A stretch of 58,584 nucleotides of DNA. Source: Chara braunii. Taxonomy: Eukaryota > Streptophyta > Charophyceae > Charales > Characeae. Positions 40,467 to 51,329 of the stretch are shown here, one piece after another. The notes under the pieces are model-generated. The model saw nothing but the letters and a program-made list of their open reading frames with translations. It was not told the DNA's origin and searched no databases. Position numbers and translations under genes: made by a program. Within the stretch, counting starts at the first letter, position 1, and every line of letters starts with the position of its first letter. The stretch covers positions 652,092-710,675 of the forward strand of contig BFEA01000239.1 of the NCBI GenBank assembly GCA_003427395.1, in the 5' to 3' direction.

Positions 40467-42581
40467 TCGACTCAGTAGTGGCATCCCGTCAGCAGTTCGT
40501 GGGTGTATCCACTGAACTAGGCTGCCGGGCTTCACTGCAGGTCCCGGTGCCGGTACCGAACTTCGCCCAAATAGAGAGAGGAAAGAAAAATATAAAAAAT
40601 TAAAAATAGGAAAAATAAAAATAAAAATTTAGAGATTAAAAAAAAAACAAAAAAAAAACGGATGGGGGAGAGGACTGTTGGTACTTGGTCCTCGGCCTTG
40701 CCCCGCGGGCCCGCGGTCGGATCTCCCCCGGAAAAAGCCAAGGGGGATAGTCCCACGGAACCCTCAACCCCTCGGCTCACTCCGACGCGCTGCTCCGCTG
40801 CTCTGCTGCTCGCTGCTGGCCTAGATCCCGGGATCCACCTGGTGACAGTTCAGTGACGTAACCTATAGGGCTAAGCCCCAGCCTGCCCATCCCTTCAAAG
40901 AGGTACCAAGGCCACAGCATGACCTACTCCCCCAGTCCATGGCCTTGTAACGCCGTGCTCCGCTGCCTCGAGGGTAAGGCTTCGCTTGGCTCACCATGCG
41001 CGCCGCCTCACCATGCCGCGACCACGGGCCAAGGCTCTTATGGCCTACCGCGACCGCCCTCTTACTGCCTTTTTGCCGGCAAACCCTGACTTTCGCTCTA
41101 GTTTGTGTCGTTCCTAACGGCGGCTCCTACTATTGGCTAGGCATGGTCAACCTAGTACCTGCGAATATTTCACACGGCGCCGCTCTGAACGTCGGCCTCT
41201 AGTAATTCAGCCAACATCCTCCTCTAGTCACAACTTTACCTGGTCAACGCGACGCTGCCTGTAACTTCGCCTGTGCATGCGAGGCTGCGACCGCCTCAGA
41301 AAATCTAGCCTGACACTTACTTGTCCTACCGGCGTCTCATAGTCTTCCTTGATCAATCGCTTGGTCCGGCTAACGCGTGCCCGCAAAGTGCACGCTCACA
41401 CACTCTGTAGTCAACACAAATGGGACGCGCCCCTAGATATCGTCAGGCGCGTTCTTCCTGTAAGCTGCAAATATGTGCCCAAATACCCTTGTATGGGTGT
41501 TCGGGCCGACAATTTTCCGGACCTTATTAAGCGACGTCCCCATCGCATCGGACAATCAAAGCTATAAACACAACCACATCTGCTGACGAGGAAGTAACCA
41601 TTCCGATTCACCGGCTCGACTCCGTTCGAGGTATTCTTATCAACCTACTCCCGTCATGGTGTTCCTCTGCCAGGGTTTCAACCTGGGTCTCCCACGTCCT
41701 GGCCTCGGAGTTAGGGGATACTTTGTTCCGTACTACAGCGTACTACCCGCTCCCAGGTAGCAGATTGACAGTCCTCTCCCTTCGTCGTAGACATCTGCCG
41801 GTTCACCGTTGGGTGTCCTGTTTAGTCATCGTCCCGCGAACGGGGTCATAACTTAGGACGTGGGCCCTAACGGAGACCTCTCAAAGTATGGGGCACCTTT
41901 AATCCCCTAAATGGTAATGCTTACCATCTCAAATATCCAATCATAATGAACGCCCATCCTGAAGTCTAACACAGGTGGCTTCAGGTCTCCATCTTGGCCC
42001 ACCATGGAACGGTCGATCACGCCGAATCCACGGCCCACCGCGTTGTTATGTAGCGATGGTACCCTCGTTGGTTACGCAACGATAAGCAACTCTTCCTATC
42101 TTGGTACCCCGAAGGATCCCGACTCTTGACTTAATCGACCCCAACGACTTTCCCTCTAGCTAAACCTCTCCGGGCGGCCGACCCTTCAAGACTTAACCTT
42201 TGGTAAGCCTTGGTCCTGCTGCCAGGTTGCGCCGGTCAGCGGCCCTCGCTGGGAGTTAGGTTCTACAGTTCCAGCGATGCTAAGTATAGCCCCTTAGCTT
42301 GGCCTCACAAAATATGTCCCTTTGACTGACCTCATTGTGGTCTGACACTTTCTTCCAAAAACCTTCAGAACACCCAAAGGATCACATACCAACTGCCCAC
42401 GGGACTACGTGGAGGGATAATGCCTTTCTCAATCATTTCAACAAAGTCCTCAATAATTCCACAGGGTCGTGCCTCCCTTACTTTGATCAACAGTAGGCGA
42501 GGTCACACGTCTTTTAGGGACACCTCTCAAAATATTTTCCAAAGTTCCATCATAATTGCCAGAAATTTCTCTCCATTCTTC
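40467..42581. other. 3' LTR inner part or untranslated region
   Basis: No gene recognised. 40560-40660 is an A-rich block, and 40700-40730 has CCGCGGGCCCGCGGTC. The palindrome variant at 41478-41505 and the candidate polypurine tract and LTR start at 41783-41770 (minus) are the only landmarks. Confidence 0.4.
41478..41505. other. imperfect palindrome, variant of 25652-25677
   Basis: CCCAAATACCC pairs with GGGTGTTCGGG (one mismatch, one G-T). The loop TTGTAT and the following CCGACA resemble the copy at 25652. Confidence 0.6.
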
Positions 42582-44501
42582 TCACAAAATATTTGGTCTT
42601 TCCTCGTCAGACTTTACATGCATACAAAAGTTATCATCAATATAGCATCTCTTTTGAGTGCTCGATTCTTGACGTTCCTTCAAATCCACTCTCGGCTCAG
42701 TCTCAACCATGGTCTGACCCACGCTCTCCTGACCCTCCTGTCGTCCCATGGCCTCTCCCAGAGTTGTAGGTGGAACTACCTCAACTCTCATTGCCTCTGC
42801 TGGTGACCTCTCTTCTGGCATCGCCGGTCCTTGTCCAAGTGTCAGACCAGCTGGCATCCTCCACTCAAATTCTCCTACCTCTGAGCTCCTTTCAGCTAGT
42901 TCTCCTCGCGGCTCCAACATCTCCTTGTCCATTAGAGGAATTTCTTCACCTTCCTATTGGTCCGCCTTTTCTTCTTCCTTCTGGAATCTGAAGACTTCTG
43001 CTGCAAGTCGCTCCCTGATCCCAAACCCTTGGACCTCTGTCCAATCCACCACTGCAGGTGGAGCCTGTTGCGTACACTCGGCCTCAAGGTCTTGTATCGT
43101 CTTCTCCCACTCAGCCTCCTTTGCTTGGAAAGAGATCTGCTGCGCTTGGAGGTAGGCCCTCAGGACGTCATTGACCTTATTAAGGGTCTGGTTGACTTGC
43201 CTGATGGCCTCGTTCTCTGCCCAAACCTTCTCCATATCTGCTCTCACCTCCTGCACCTCTTTGTTCTGTCTTCCCAAATCCTTCTTCAAGTCTCCAATCT
43301 CTCTTTCCCATTCCACCCTCTGGCCATATACGTTTTGAGCCACCTTCGTCAGCCTCTCTCCAACTTTCTGATCTGACGCTCTGGCTGCCACAAAGCCTTC
43401 CATCATCATGCCTCTCAGGTTGAGTAAGTCTGTGGAGACTAACTTAATCCCTATCTCCTAGTGGTGCCCTCCAGACTTCCCTGCAGCTTCCATCAGCTTG
43501 TCAAAGTTGACCCATACCTCTGAGAATAGGGGAAGGTCCTCTTCCTGAGTGCGAGTACCTTTACCACCTTTGTCATCCACCTCCTCAGGCTCGTTTCCTT
43601 GCTCCATCCTCTCATGCAGCTCTGCAAGGTTCTTCATCCTGAGCTGAACCTTGATCTCTTGATCTCTTGCCGCTCTCTCTTTCCTATCTAATTCCTTCTC
43701 CTGGGCAGACTGCTCCTCCTTGCGCTCCTGCACATGTGGCTCATGAGGCTCGTCTGGCTCTATGTCCGGCATAGGACAATCCACCTCTCTCTGAGTAGGC
43801 TGTGGAGGCACCCCTGGACCACCTGACCCTCCTGCTCCCTCGTACTTATGGGGTCTGTGCTCCTTCCTCCTGTCCTCCCTCTGAGTCCCTGAAGACATGC
43901 CTTGCTCAAAAGTCCTTCTTTCAGCCGCCTCTGCTTCCCTCCTCTTTTCCAGACTCCTTCGTTCACGTGCCTGACGTGCTGGAGCATAGTAGTTCCAGAG
44001 CAGCTTCTTGCAGTGTCCCCAACTCATAGCAGGCGCCACAATGGATTTGACGAAGGATCTGATGTGTCGTCTCACATACAGGAGGAAACTTCCCATCCTC
44101 TGCTCTCCTAAAATATCCAGCTCATCCGCATATCAGTCATAGGCCCAAAGGAACTCCCCCAGATTAGTGGAGTCAAATCGAATGGGCTGTCCATCTCTTC
44201 CCACTGGCGACAGGTGCAAACCCTCCATCTTTCTCTCAAAATCCTGCCAGGTTAGGGATTCCCTGACAAGATTGGCAATGGGGTCTGTCCACTCGCCTGT
44301 GCCTCGCACCTCTCTCAGCATCCTAGTGCCGTCCCATCCAAACTCCCGAGCATGCCTCTCGAACTCAATCAGGAACAACTCAATGTTCCCTCCCTGGAAA
44401 ACTGGAGGCCTGTCCTCTCTCCTGGTCCCCATCTGCGTCCTTTGTCTGGTTGCCTCCAAAGGGGTTTCCACTGGCTCTGCCCCTCCCCTCCCTCTTGGCA
44501 T
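42582..44501 (-). pseudogene. second gag-like ORF with coiled coil, downstream of integrase
   Basis: A single minus frame of about 640 codons, interrupted only by TGA at 44135-44133, TAG at 43460-43458 and TAG at 42956-42954. The N-terminal 25-130 residues (PPVFQGGNIELFLIEFERHA, then GTRMLREVRGTGEWTD and WQDFERKMEGLHL) follow the pattern of a retrotransposon Gag capsid, including that of this element. A long Arg/Glu/Lys-rich region comes next. Then a likely coiled coil follows (about 43409-42990: VEWEREIGDLKKDLGRQNKE, VWAENEAIRQVNQTLNKVND). No zinc knuckle, signal peptide or membrane segment is seen. A strong acceptor, a pyrimidine tract ending TTATACAG, is at 44525, 23 nt before the ATG at 44501, so it was probably made from a spliced RNA. 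Confidence 0.75.
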
Positions 44502-44524
44502 GGCTGCCCCAAGCGGTGTCAAAC

Positions 44525-44600
44525 CTGTATAACAAGGAGGAGACAAACAGGAGCACACAGAGGGTAAGCAGGTTGGACAAACACAACAGGAGACAGACAT
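44525..44600 (-). promoter_or_regulatory. candidate 3' splice site for the second gag-like ORF
   Basis: The minus strand reads a pyrimidine-rich stretch (CTGTTTGTCTCCTCCTTG) ending TTATACAG, then GTTTGACACC, with the ATG 23 nt downstream. The gag ORF has a matching acceptor, TTTTTTCCTAACAG then GTTGGTTAGC (51353), also 23 nt before its ATG. Confidence 0.5.
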
Positions 44601-44760
44601 AGCCCTCCCACAACTATCCCAACTATCTGCCTACATACATATGCATACATATATACATGAGTCCAACCAAAAAGTCACAACCTGTCACGCTATTCTACTG
44701 CGGACAATATCCTATACGTTCTACTTATACTATTGTTTCTATATAAAGTACTCAGAGAGT

Positions 44761-46146
44761 GACTCTAGTTGGTGAGGTCCATGCTCACCTTGTCTCGAGC
44801 AACGAACTTCTTTAATCTCGAGTCTGACACCCAGTCCTTCCATGCCGTCCCATTTAACTCCTCAATCTGGTAGGCTCCGTGGCCCTGTACGGTCCCAACC
44901 ACCTCTTGTCCAGCTTCCGTGACCACTGCTTCTCCAGGGATGAGTCGTATAGTAGCACAATGTCTCCCACCTGGAGAGGCTCTTTCCTTACCCTTGCCAT
45001 CTTATCCCACCTGAACTTATCCTTCGTACGGCTGTCCGCCACCCTACTCGCCGCTCCCTCAATTTTGTCCTCTATAGCGTCAATCTTACGTGCCCTTAAG
45101 TCAAGCAGTTCTTCAAACGTCAGATTAGTCTCGAGGTCCTGCCGCCTCCAGGTCTTTAGGAAGCTTTCGATAGGAAACGTCGCATGCCTGCCATACCATA
45201 GCGTTGTTGGTGCGTAGCCGGTGCTTCTCCTGAAAGTAATATTATCCACGAAGAAGGCAACCCTTAGAAAGTTCGGCCACTGATTGGGCCTGCCATCAGT
45301 CCATTTGGCGAGAAGATTTGTGATGGTGCTATGCCCTCTCTCTATCGGTGCATTAGCTTGAGGGTGTGTTGCAGTAATGTACTCGGCGATCACCCCATAC
45401 CTCTTCAAAAGAATCTTCTGCACAGGTGAACTCGGACCCTTTATCCATCACGAACCTGGAGACAAAGGGGTAACGCAGGTAATATTCTTCGATGCATCGG
45501 GCCAGCGTTTCCCCAGTCTTCGTGCGAATGGCGCGGCCATCCACAAATCCAGAGAGGTTGTCCCGCGCATCGAAGATAAAGTTGTAACTCCTTATCCCCA
45601 GCGACATTGCCAACAGATCCAGGTGTACGACCGCTCCAACCTCACGAACGAACCTTGGGTGCAGCGGCTCTCTAGGTCTAAGAGAGGTACACAAGATTTA
45701 CAATAGTCATCGATCATCTGTCTCATGCCATCCCAATAGTATAGTTCGTGTATCTTGAGATATGCCGTATCTGCGCTTCTGTGGCCACCTGCCGTACCAT
45801 CGTGCAGTGCCGCCATAACGTCAATCTGGCGAGCGGCGCCGCAGACTACTCTTCTGGGAGCCTTCCCTTTGCTTCTCATGAATAGATGGTCATCCCTTAC
45901 TAGAAAGTTTGGCCTCATCTTCAGAATCCTCGCGCAAGCGTCCCTTTCCCTCATCTCACACGACAGAAGCATTTCGAGTTCAAGGTATACTCCTTCATAT
46001 TCCTCTGCTCGAAATGCTTCCTTAATCTCTCCTTCTTCAAAATCGTCGTCTTCTCTTTCGTGGACCACATTATCACCCTCTTCTTGATCTTGCACCATAT
46101 TCCTGACCACCTCTTCCTGAAGCAGTGCATTCGCCAACAGATACAC
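44761..46146 (-). pseudogene. pol: integrase
   Basis: The zinc-binding region HDGTAGGHRSADTAYLKIHE, then YCKSCVP, is near 45790-45690. The catalytic core has Asp in VVHLDLLAM (about 45615), Asp in RFVMDKGSEF (about 45445) and Glu in NAPIERGHSTI (about 45350). The C-terminal part is VGDIVLLYDSSLEKQWSRKL and WLGPYRA, then in another frame AYQIEELNGTAWKDWV and SDSRLKKF, ending at a stop near 44772. Frameshifts near 45690-45650, 45400 and 44880 break it. It joins element cDNA to host DNA in the family. The N-terminal part has an acidic insert (EREDDDFEEGEIKEAF) before the zinc finger. Confidence 0.93.
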
Positions 46147-46290
46147 CCCACCTATCGTCTTCTCCTGCTTGTCCTATTCCTGACCACCTCTTNGTCTTCT
46201 CCTGCTTGTCCTATTCCTGACCACCTCTTCCTGAAGCAGTGCATTCGCCAACAGATACACCCCACCTATCGTCTTCTCCTGCTTGTCCAC
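46099..46290 (-). repeat. local duplication around a single N
   Basis: A stretch of about 75-95 bp (TTCCTGACCACCTCTTCCTG through CACCTATCGTCTTCTCCTGC) appears on both sides of an N at 46193, inside coding sequence between RNase H and integrase. Overlapping partial copies at a gap are typical of an unresolved join. Confidence 0.8.
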
Positions 46291-46455
46291 CTATAACGCC
46301 CCATCCTCAATCGTGAGCGGGTCCTCATGCAGCTGGTACTTGCCTGCTAACGCCAGCTCCATCATCCAATCCACGCCTGACATTCCCCAAGAGTCTTCTT
46401 CAATATAGGGCTTGAGGACTAGGTCTGGTCGTCGTACATGTCCTGGTGGCGTAAG

Positions 46456-47900
46456 TCACACAGGTCGCCCAGGAGTAACATAGTTACCCACGACCAATGA
46501 CCAGGAGTTGATGTGAAGCCTCACATCCTCCTCACTGTCCAGGAACCCGTCAACTGGTGGAGCATCCTCGATCACTCCCTGATTGTTCTTGTCCCAGTCG
46601 ACTCGACTCAGCCCGTCTGCTCTATTCTTGTTCCCCGGAATTCGCTTCAACTCGAAGTCGAACATCCGGATGTACGTTAGCCACCTGGCGATGGTCGGAT
46701 CCGAAGGAGCGAAGTTTTTGAGAGAGCCAGCTAGAGCAGTTGGGTCCACCCTCAGTACAAACCTGCTGCCGAAGAGGTAGTTTCTGAAACTCCTTAAACA
46801 GTGAAGAATTGCCAAGGTTTCGCGCTTAAACTGAGAGTAGTTCCTCTCAGCTGTATGAAGCATCCGACTCTCAAACCTTAGCGGTCCTTCTTCCCCATTG
46901 GGGTCTCGTTGAATCAACACACCTCCTAAAGCAGTTGACCCTGCGTCCGTTTCCACAATGAAGGGCCTGGTCATCACCGCCGCATGATCTGGTACCCCCA
47001 GTACTAGACCTCCTTCCTCAAACTCTTTTTTCAGACCTTCTATCACCGATTCTTGCCTATCTCCCCATTCCCAATCTTGGTCCTGACGCACAAGCTTTCG
47101 CAGATGCTCAGTCTTCGCCGCAAACCCTTTTATGAAGATCCTCCAAAATCCGCATGTTCCCAGAAAGCTCCTCACCTCCGTGATAGTCTCGAACCGTGTT
47201 GGCCATTCGAGAATCTTGTTGGTCTTCTTAGTATCTGGCCGACGACCCCTCTCGTCGCACACAAATCCTAAGATAGTGGCCCCGCTCATGCAGTGCCTCG
47301 ACTTTGGCCCACTGGCAGTGAGGTTATGCTCCTTTAGTAGGTCCAGGACTTTGCACAAGTCTTGCACATGATCATAAACAAAGCGTCTAATTCCCGGCCT
47401 CACCTCCTGCTCTTCCTTCTCCTTAGGCCCTTTCACGGCCAGATCATTAATATAGGGCTGCGTAATGTGAGGACTTATGGGTTGCGTCGCCCTCACCATG
47501 TGCCTCTGGACCATGACAACCACATTCGTCCACCCCTGCGGTACGACGTTCATGTGGATCAACCCTCGAGGAGTATGCATGGCCGTCATTGGTCTGTCAG
47601 ATGGGTATACAGGAAATTGATCGTAGCTTGAGTATAAGTCTATGAGAGATATTATGGCTCTTCCGGCTCAGGCCTCTGAAAGCGCGTCGGCGTTGGGGAG
47701 GCCACCTGCGTCTCTCACAGTTACAACGTTCAAGCGCTGTAAATCCTGTACCCACCTCAAAGTCCCATTGGGTTTAACAAAGCAAAACCAGGGGGATGCA
47801 TATGGTCCACTCGAGTAGTCTGCCACATGTGTGCGGATTTTCCCATCAAGGTATTTAACTACCTTCTTTTCATCAACTGGATTAGGATACCGCGCACCTC
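46456..47900 (-). pseudogene. pol: reverse transcriptase and RNase H, RT active site mutated
   Basis: RT starts after a TGA at 47901-47899 with YPNPVDEKKVVKYLDGKIRT. It continues with GPYASPWFCFVKPNGTLRWV, DLQRLN, ISLIDLYSSYDQF (first catalytic Asp; a TGA at 47670-47668 lies just before), TPRGLIHMNVVPQGW and ITQPYINDLAVKG. The last is the YxDD box with its first Asp changed to Asn (AAT, 47448-47446). The thumb is LGFVCDERGRRPDTKKT and EVRSFLGTCGFWRIFIKGF. RNase H has FIVETDAGSTALGGVLIQRD, FESRMLHTAERNYSQFKRET and GNKNRADGLSRVDW. The Asn substitution should abolish polymerisation. Confidence 0.95.
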
Positions 47901-48353
47901 ACAAGTTCCATGGCTCGTGAGGCACGGTGTGTATCCTAATCATCGGGATTATATCCACGTCCAGACGACCTCTCTCATCATCACTGAAGGCATATGCAGC
48001 GTGTCTTCCTCTTATGGTTTCCACCATAAGCTTTTCTTCCTGCGTTGTAAGGAAGCCAGACTCTCCTATAATCAACGCCTTCTCTGTCTCAGGGGTGATA
48101 CACGGACCATTCTCCATGTTTTCTCGCATCTGCCGTATCATCTCTCGTTCCCGCTCGTAGTAAACTTCTTGCTCTTCGGCAATGAGTACGGGAACAGGGC
48201 GGCATTTCTGATCTACCCTTTTGTACCGCCTTTGTGCCCCCTGCTTGAGCCCATCCCTAAAAAAGGCCGAGTTGCGCTTTGGGGCTGTGCTCCAATTGCT
48301 CCGCTTTTCCTTCCTGGTGTCCGGTACATCAACTCCATTTCTCCTGCTCCCAT

Positions 48354-49547
48354 CTATTCCACCACCTTTTCTCGCAAGGCCTCCACAACCTTTGGATCCG
48401 CCATCCCATAGGTCGACACTATGTCCATAGCATCCCCTATATTCGCTAGGCTAAGGGTTAGTGTCTCTGGCCCTCTTTCCTCTTCAATCCTACTGCCTTC
48501 CAATCTCAATCTCTCCTCTTCTGATTCTTCAATCGTGAAAGAACCAGGGTTAGCCCGGTTCCTTATACTCCTAGGTCCTGTGTTCTTGCAAGTGATGACC
48601 TCATAATTTTCGCATACTGGATCGCACAGGACGAGGAACATAGTCTCGTCATGCTTGTTGAGTATGACGGTCTTTGTTCGGCTCAGGAACGACCTACCCA
48701 ATAGAATAGGGTGGTCAAGATCAGGCATCACGAAGAAGCAACTCCTTACTTTCACTTTCCCGATTTCCAGAATTATTGATGATGCGGTCCCTATGAACAC
48801 CGATCGACTATTCGCCCCCATCAAGACCCCATTATCAGAACGATCTACTTCCATCCCTAGGCGCAAAGCATGCTCCTCCTTTATAAGGTTCATCTTCGCG
48901 CCACTATCCACCATCGCTGTACATGTCTTTCCCTTCACCACTACATCTAGGCACCCACATGCGACCGACTTCCAATCCATCTTGGTACCTATCTCAGCCC
49001 ATTCCGCCTCTTTAGGGATTATGTTCCCTAATCGTGCACTAGCCACCATCTTTCTAGACAACCGCGCTTTCAGCTCATCCCTGAGCTTTGGCGCCGAGGC
49101 CAGGACGTCGTTTAGGTTCATAAGATGGTTATGACCCTCAAGGATCCTGTCCATGATCTCCTCTACGTCAAACCCCTCCTCTACTCGGACGGCGTACTTC
49201 TTTTTCTTTACCTCTGAGACCTTATCCGTGTCAGGCTTGGCACCTCTTTTTTTGGACCGCTGCTCAGCCTTCTCATCCTCTTCTTTTCTCAACCTGTCAT
49301 CCTCATCATCCTCTCCCTCTGGAACATCTACCACCTCTTTCTCCCCACTGGGCTCAGGAACATCCTTTGCCGGTTCCTCGGGGTTCACCGTACCCTTGGC
49401 CCTTGTCCTGACAGCATGTGGTACTCTCCCTATTCTGGAGGGTGGCCTATAAGCCATGCCGGACCGAGGCGCCGGTCTCGAAATCGTGACGCCTGGTAAG
49501 TTCCCAGACCCACCTTGCGACCCTGGACCCATATCGTATAGGTACAT
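48354..49547 (-). pseudogene. pro: Gag-Pro linker and aspartic protease
   Basis: An open frame of 397 codons without internal stops. The first 150 residues are charged and low-complexity (EGEDDEDDRLRKEEDEKAEQ, then KKKKYAVRVEEGFDVEEIMD). The protease follows: TCTAMVDSGAKMNLI with the catalytic D-S-G at 48913-48905, and HPILLGRSFLSRTKTVI as the second strand. The frame is the same as that of the gag capsid upstream, so two compensating frameshifts flank the nucleocapsid part. A TAG ends it at 48354 in the short spacer before RT. Confidence 0.92.
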
Positions 49548-50431
49548 AGTGGCTCCTTACCTCTCCACTCCTCAACCTTTTCACACATATTGGTTAGTTT
49601 CTGCTGGTACCACCCTACTTTGGCCACTAAGTCCTCCATCCTTTCCATCGTCTGTCGGGCCTCCCTCCAACAGTCTTCTCCTGTCTTTGCGTGTCGGGGC
49701 TCATTCCAATAGTCCTCCTCTATCTCGTCATCCGACTCCACTATGATCGGCTCTCCCTTGATGGTATCGACTTTCCTTCCTTGCTCCACTTCCTTATTCT
49801 CTCCTACGTCCTCTACCCTGATGTCGCAGCGGACCTCTTTCTCTTGCCACATCCGGAACATAGCCGGAGGAGCGGGTGGCGCGCCGGCCTCGGCCCTGCG
49901 TAGGGCTTCCTTCCTCGTACCGCCAGGGATCTTTGGGTCAAGGTAGTACCCAAATTCGTCGTACATGTCCCCATCATAGTTGGTACTGATTAGACCTTCA
50001 TCCTCATCGTTCCTTCGAACATGGCAGAACTTGATGGTATGGCCTTTCTGCCCGCAATGCCAACAAATAGCATTCCTCCAATTTATTCTCCCTCTGCCAT
50101 ATCCGCGTCCACCTTCTTGACTGCCCTGGCTTCCTGACGCATTCCAGTTCCCATTTCCTCCACCTGTGGAGTTACCACCACCATTTCCTCTTCTGTTTCC
50201 TCCGCGGCCACCATTCTCTCGCCCTCGGCCCCATCCTTGGTTCTGTGTGCGTCCGCCGCCTTGGTTTCCTTGTGATCCTTGTGGAGCCGACTGCTGAGGT
50301 TGGCTTGGCTGCGGACTCGGGTGGCTTACCTGCTGAGACTGGGGTCCTGGATATCCGCAGGAAGTCGTGCTTAGGAATTGGAGGTTCATAACCCGGCCAC
50401 GGCCCATAGGGTGCTGGCGCGGCCTGACCAT
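49430..50431 (-). pseudogene. gag: Gag nucleocapsid region with CCHC zinc knuckle
   Basis: A Gln/Gly/Asn-rich low-complexity linker (GNRRGNGGGNSTGGGNGNWN) is followed by AICWHCGQKGHTIKFCHVRR, a canonical C-X2-C-X4-H-X4-C RNA-binding knuckle at about 50075-50030. An acidic and Trp-containing tail follows (IVESDDEIEEDYWNEPRHAK, TMERMEDLVAKVGWYQQKLT). It is in a different frame from the capsid ORF; the shift lies near 50390. A second shift near 49500 returns to the protease frame. Confidence 0.9.
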
Positions 50432-51329
50432 GCGACTTAGGTGGTGGCATTGCCGCTGCCTGTGGGACCTGACCTCTTCCTGAGCCTTGTCCGCCTTGGG
50501 CCAGATTCTTCGCTTTTCTCTGAGCCTTCGTTAGTTTTTGAGGCTCAGGTTCTTCTTCCTCTTCTTCTTGTACCACGGCTTTCTTTGCTTTCCTTTGGAC
50601 CTGCGGAGCCGCCATAGTCTTCTTTGCTGCCTTCGCCTCTTTCGCCTCATCAAGTTGGGCGACCGCATCCTCTACCATTTTCTTAAAGTCTCGCCCGTCA
50701 CTCGCCGTGGCGTCCAAGGCCTTCCTTTTCTTCCTAGCCTGTCGCATTTGGAAGATGTCCACTTGATCCAACTTTCCATCTATCACGCCTTCTTTTATGG
50801 CAGCCCAAGTCAACTTCTTCCCCGACGCAGCCTTCTTGGTTAGCGCAGAGGCCTCCCAATTCTTGAAATGCCTCAGGAAGGTTGCGCACTGCTCTTCTTC
50901 AGCCAACCCTGGGACTTTTCTTGCCATCTTTTCGAATGCCGTTATGAAAGCCCCCACCGTGGAGAACTCATCTCTCTGCAACATTTCTAGGTCTGTCTTC
51001 GTTAGCAGACCATCCCCTAGCTTGAAGCGCCTTTGCATCTCTCCTTTGAACTTAGCCCAATCTCCGCCTGCTCCGGCAGCCACTTTCATTATCTCGGTCC
51101 GGATTTCCCACCAGACGTATCTGGGTAGTAACTTGAACTTGTCCTCATCCGACGCCTTGCCTGTAACTTGTTCTAACAACTCTAGCCATTTAGACACCCT
51201 CGCCCCTTCGAACCAGAAGATGTCAACCTTCGGTACTTGTAGTCGTGCCAACTCCCTTTTCTCAAGGGCCTTGACAAAGTCTGCCGGCGTAGCTGCTGGG
51301 CCTCGCTCGATTCTATCCGCGTCCGGCAT
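50390..51329 (-). CDS. gag: Gag capsid-like protein
   Basis: The ORF starts at the ATG at 51329, 23 nt after an acceptor-like TTTTTTCCTAACAG and about 320 nt downstream of the primer binding site. It reads on to 50172 but leaves the true frame near 50390. The capsid-type core is VDIFWFEGARVSKWLELLEQ, KLLPRYVWWEIRTEIMKV, DWAKFKGEMQRRFKLGDGLL, LQRDEFSTVGAFITAFEKMA and AEEEQCATFLRHFKNWEASA. A Lys/Ala/Glu-rich tail includes a run of acidic residues (EEEEEEPEPQ). Retrotransposon Gag assembles the particle that packages the RNA. No internal stops; this is the best-kept ORF of the element. Confidence 0.88.

Larger units (their letters stand above)
31103..41770 (-). repeat. 3' LTR of giant LTR retrotransposon
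   Basis: The segment 31103-37669 plus 39264-39614 matches 51668-58584 in the same orientation at offset 20565-20566, except for one hAT-like insertion. On the minus strand the LTR ends ...GCTCGACA at 31103. The 5' copy ends ...GCCCGATA at 51668, directly before a 2-nt spacer and primer binding site. The inner edge is not proven, because the partner copy leaves the window. A candidate start is TGTCAATCTG at 41770 (minus), preceded by the purine-rich GAAGGGAGAGGAC. It would give TGTC...GACA ends and about 9 kb of native LTR. At least 6.9 kb is certain. Confidence 0.75.

Noticed and set aside
40521-40760. Third member of the CTATGTATCCCC hAT-like family
   Set aside because: It has GC-rich ends, an A-rich middle and GGGGGATAG on the right, but no matching left terminus and no 8-bp flanking duplication.
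42420-43155. Plus-strand frames of 96-139 codons opposite the second gag-like ORF
   Set aside because: Shadow frames of the minus-strand ORF, which has the coherent domain pattern.
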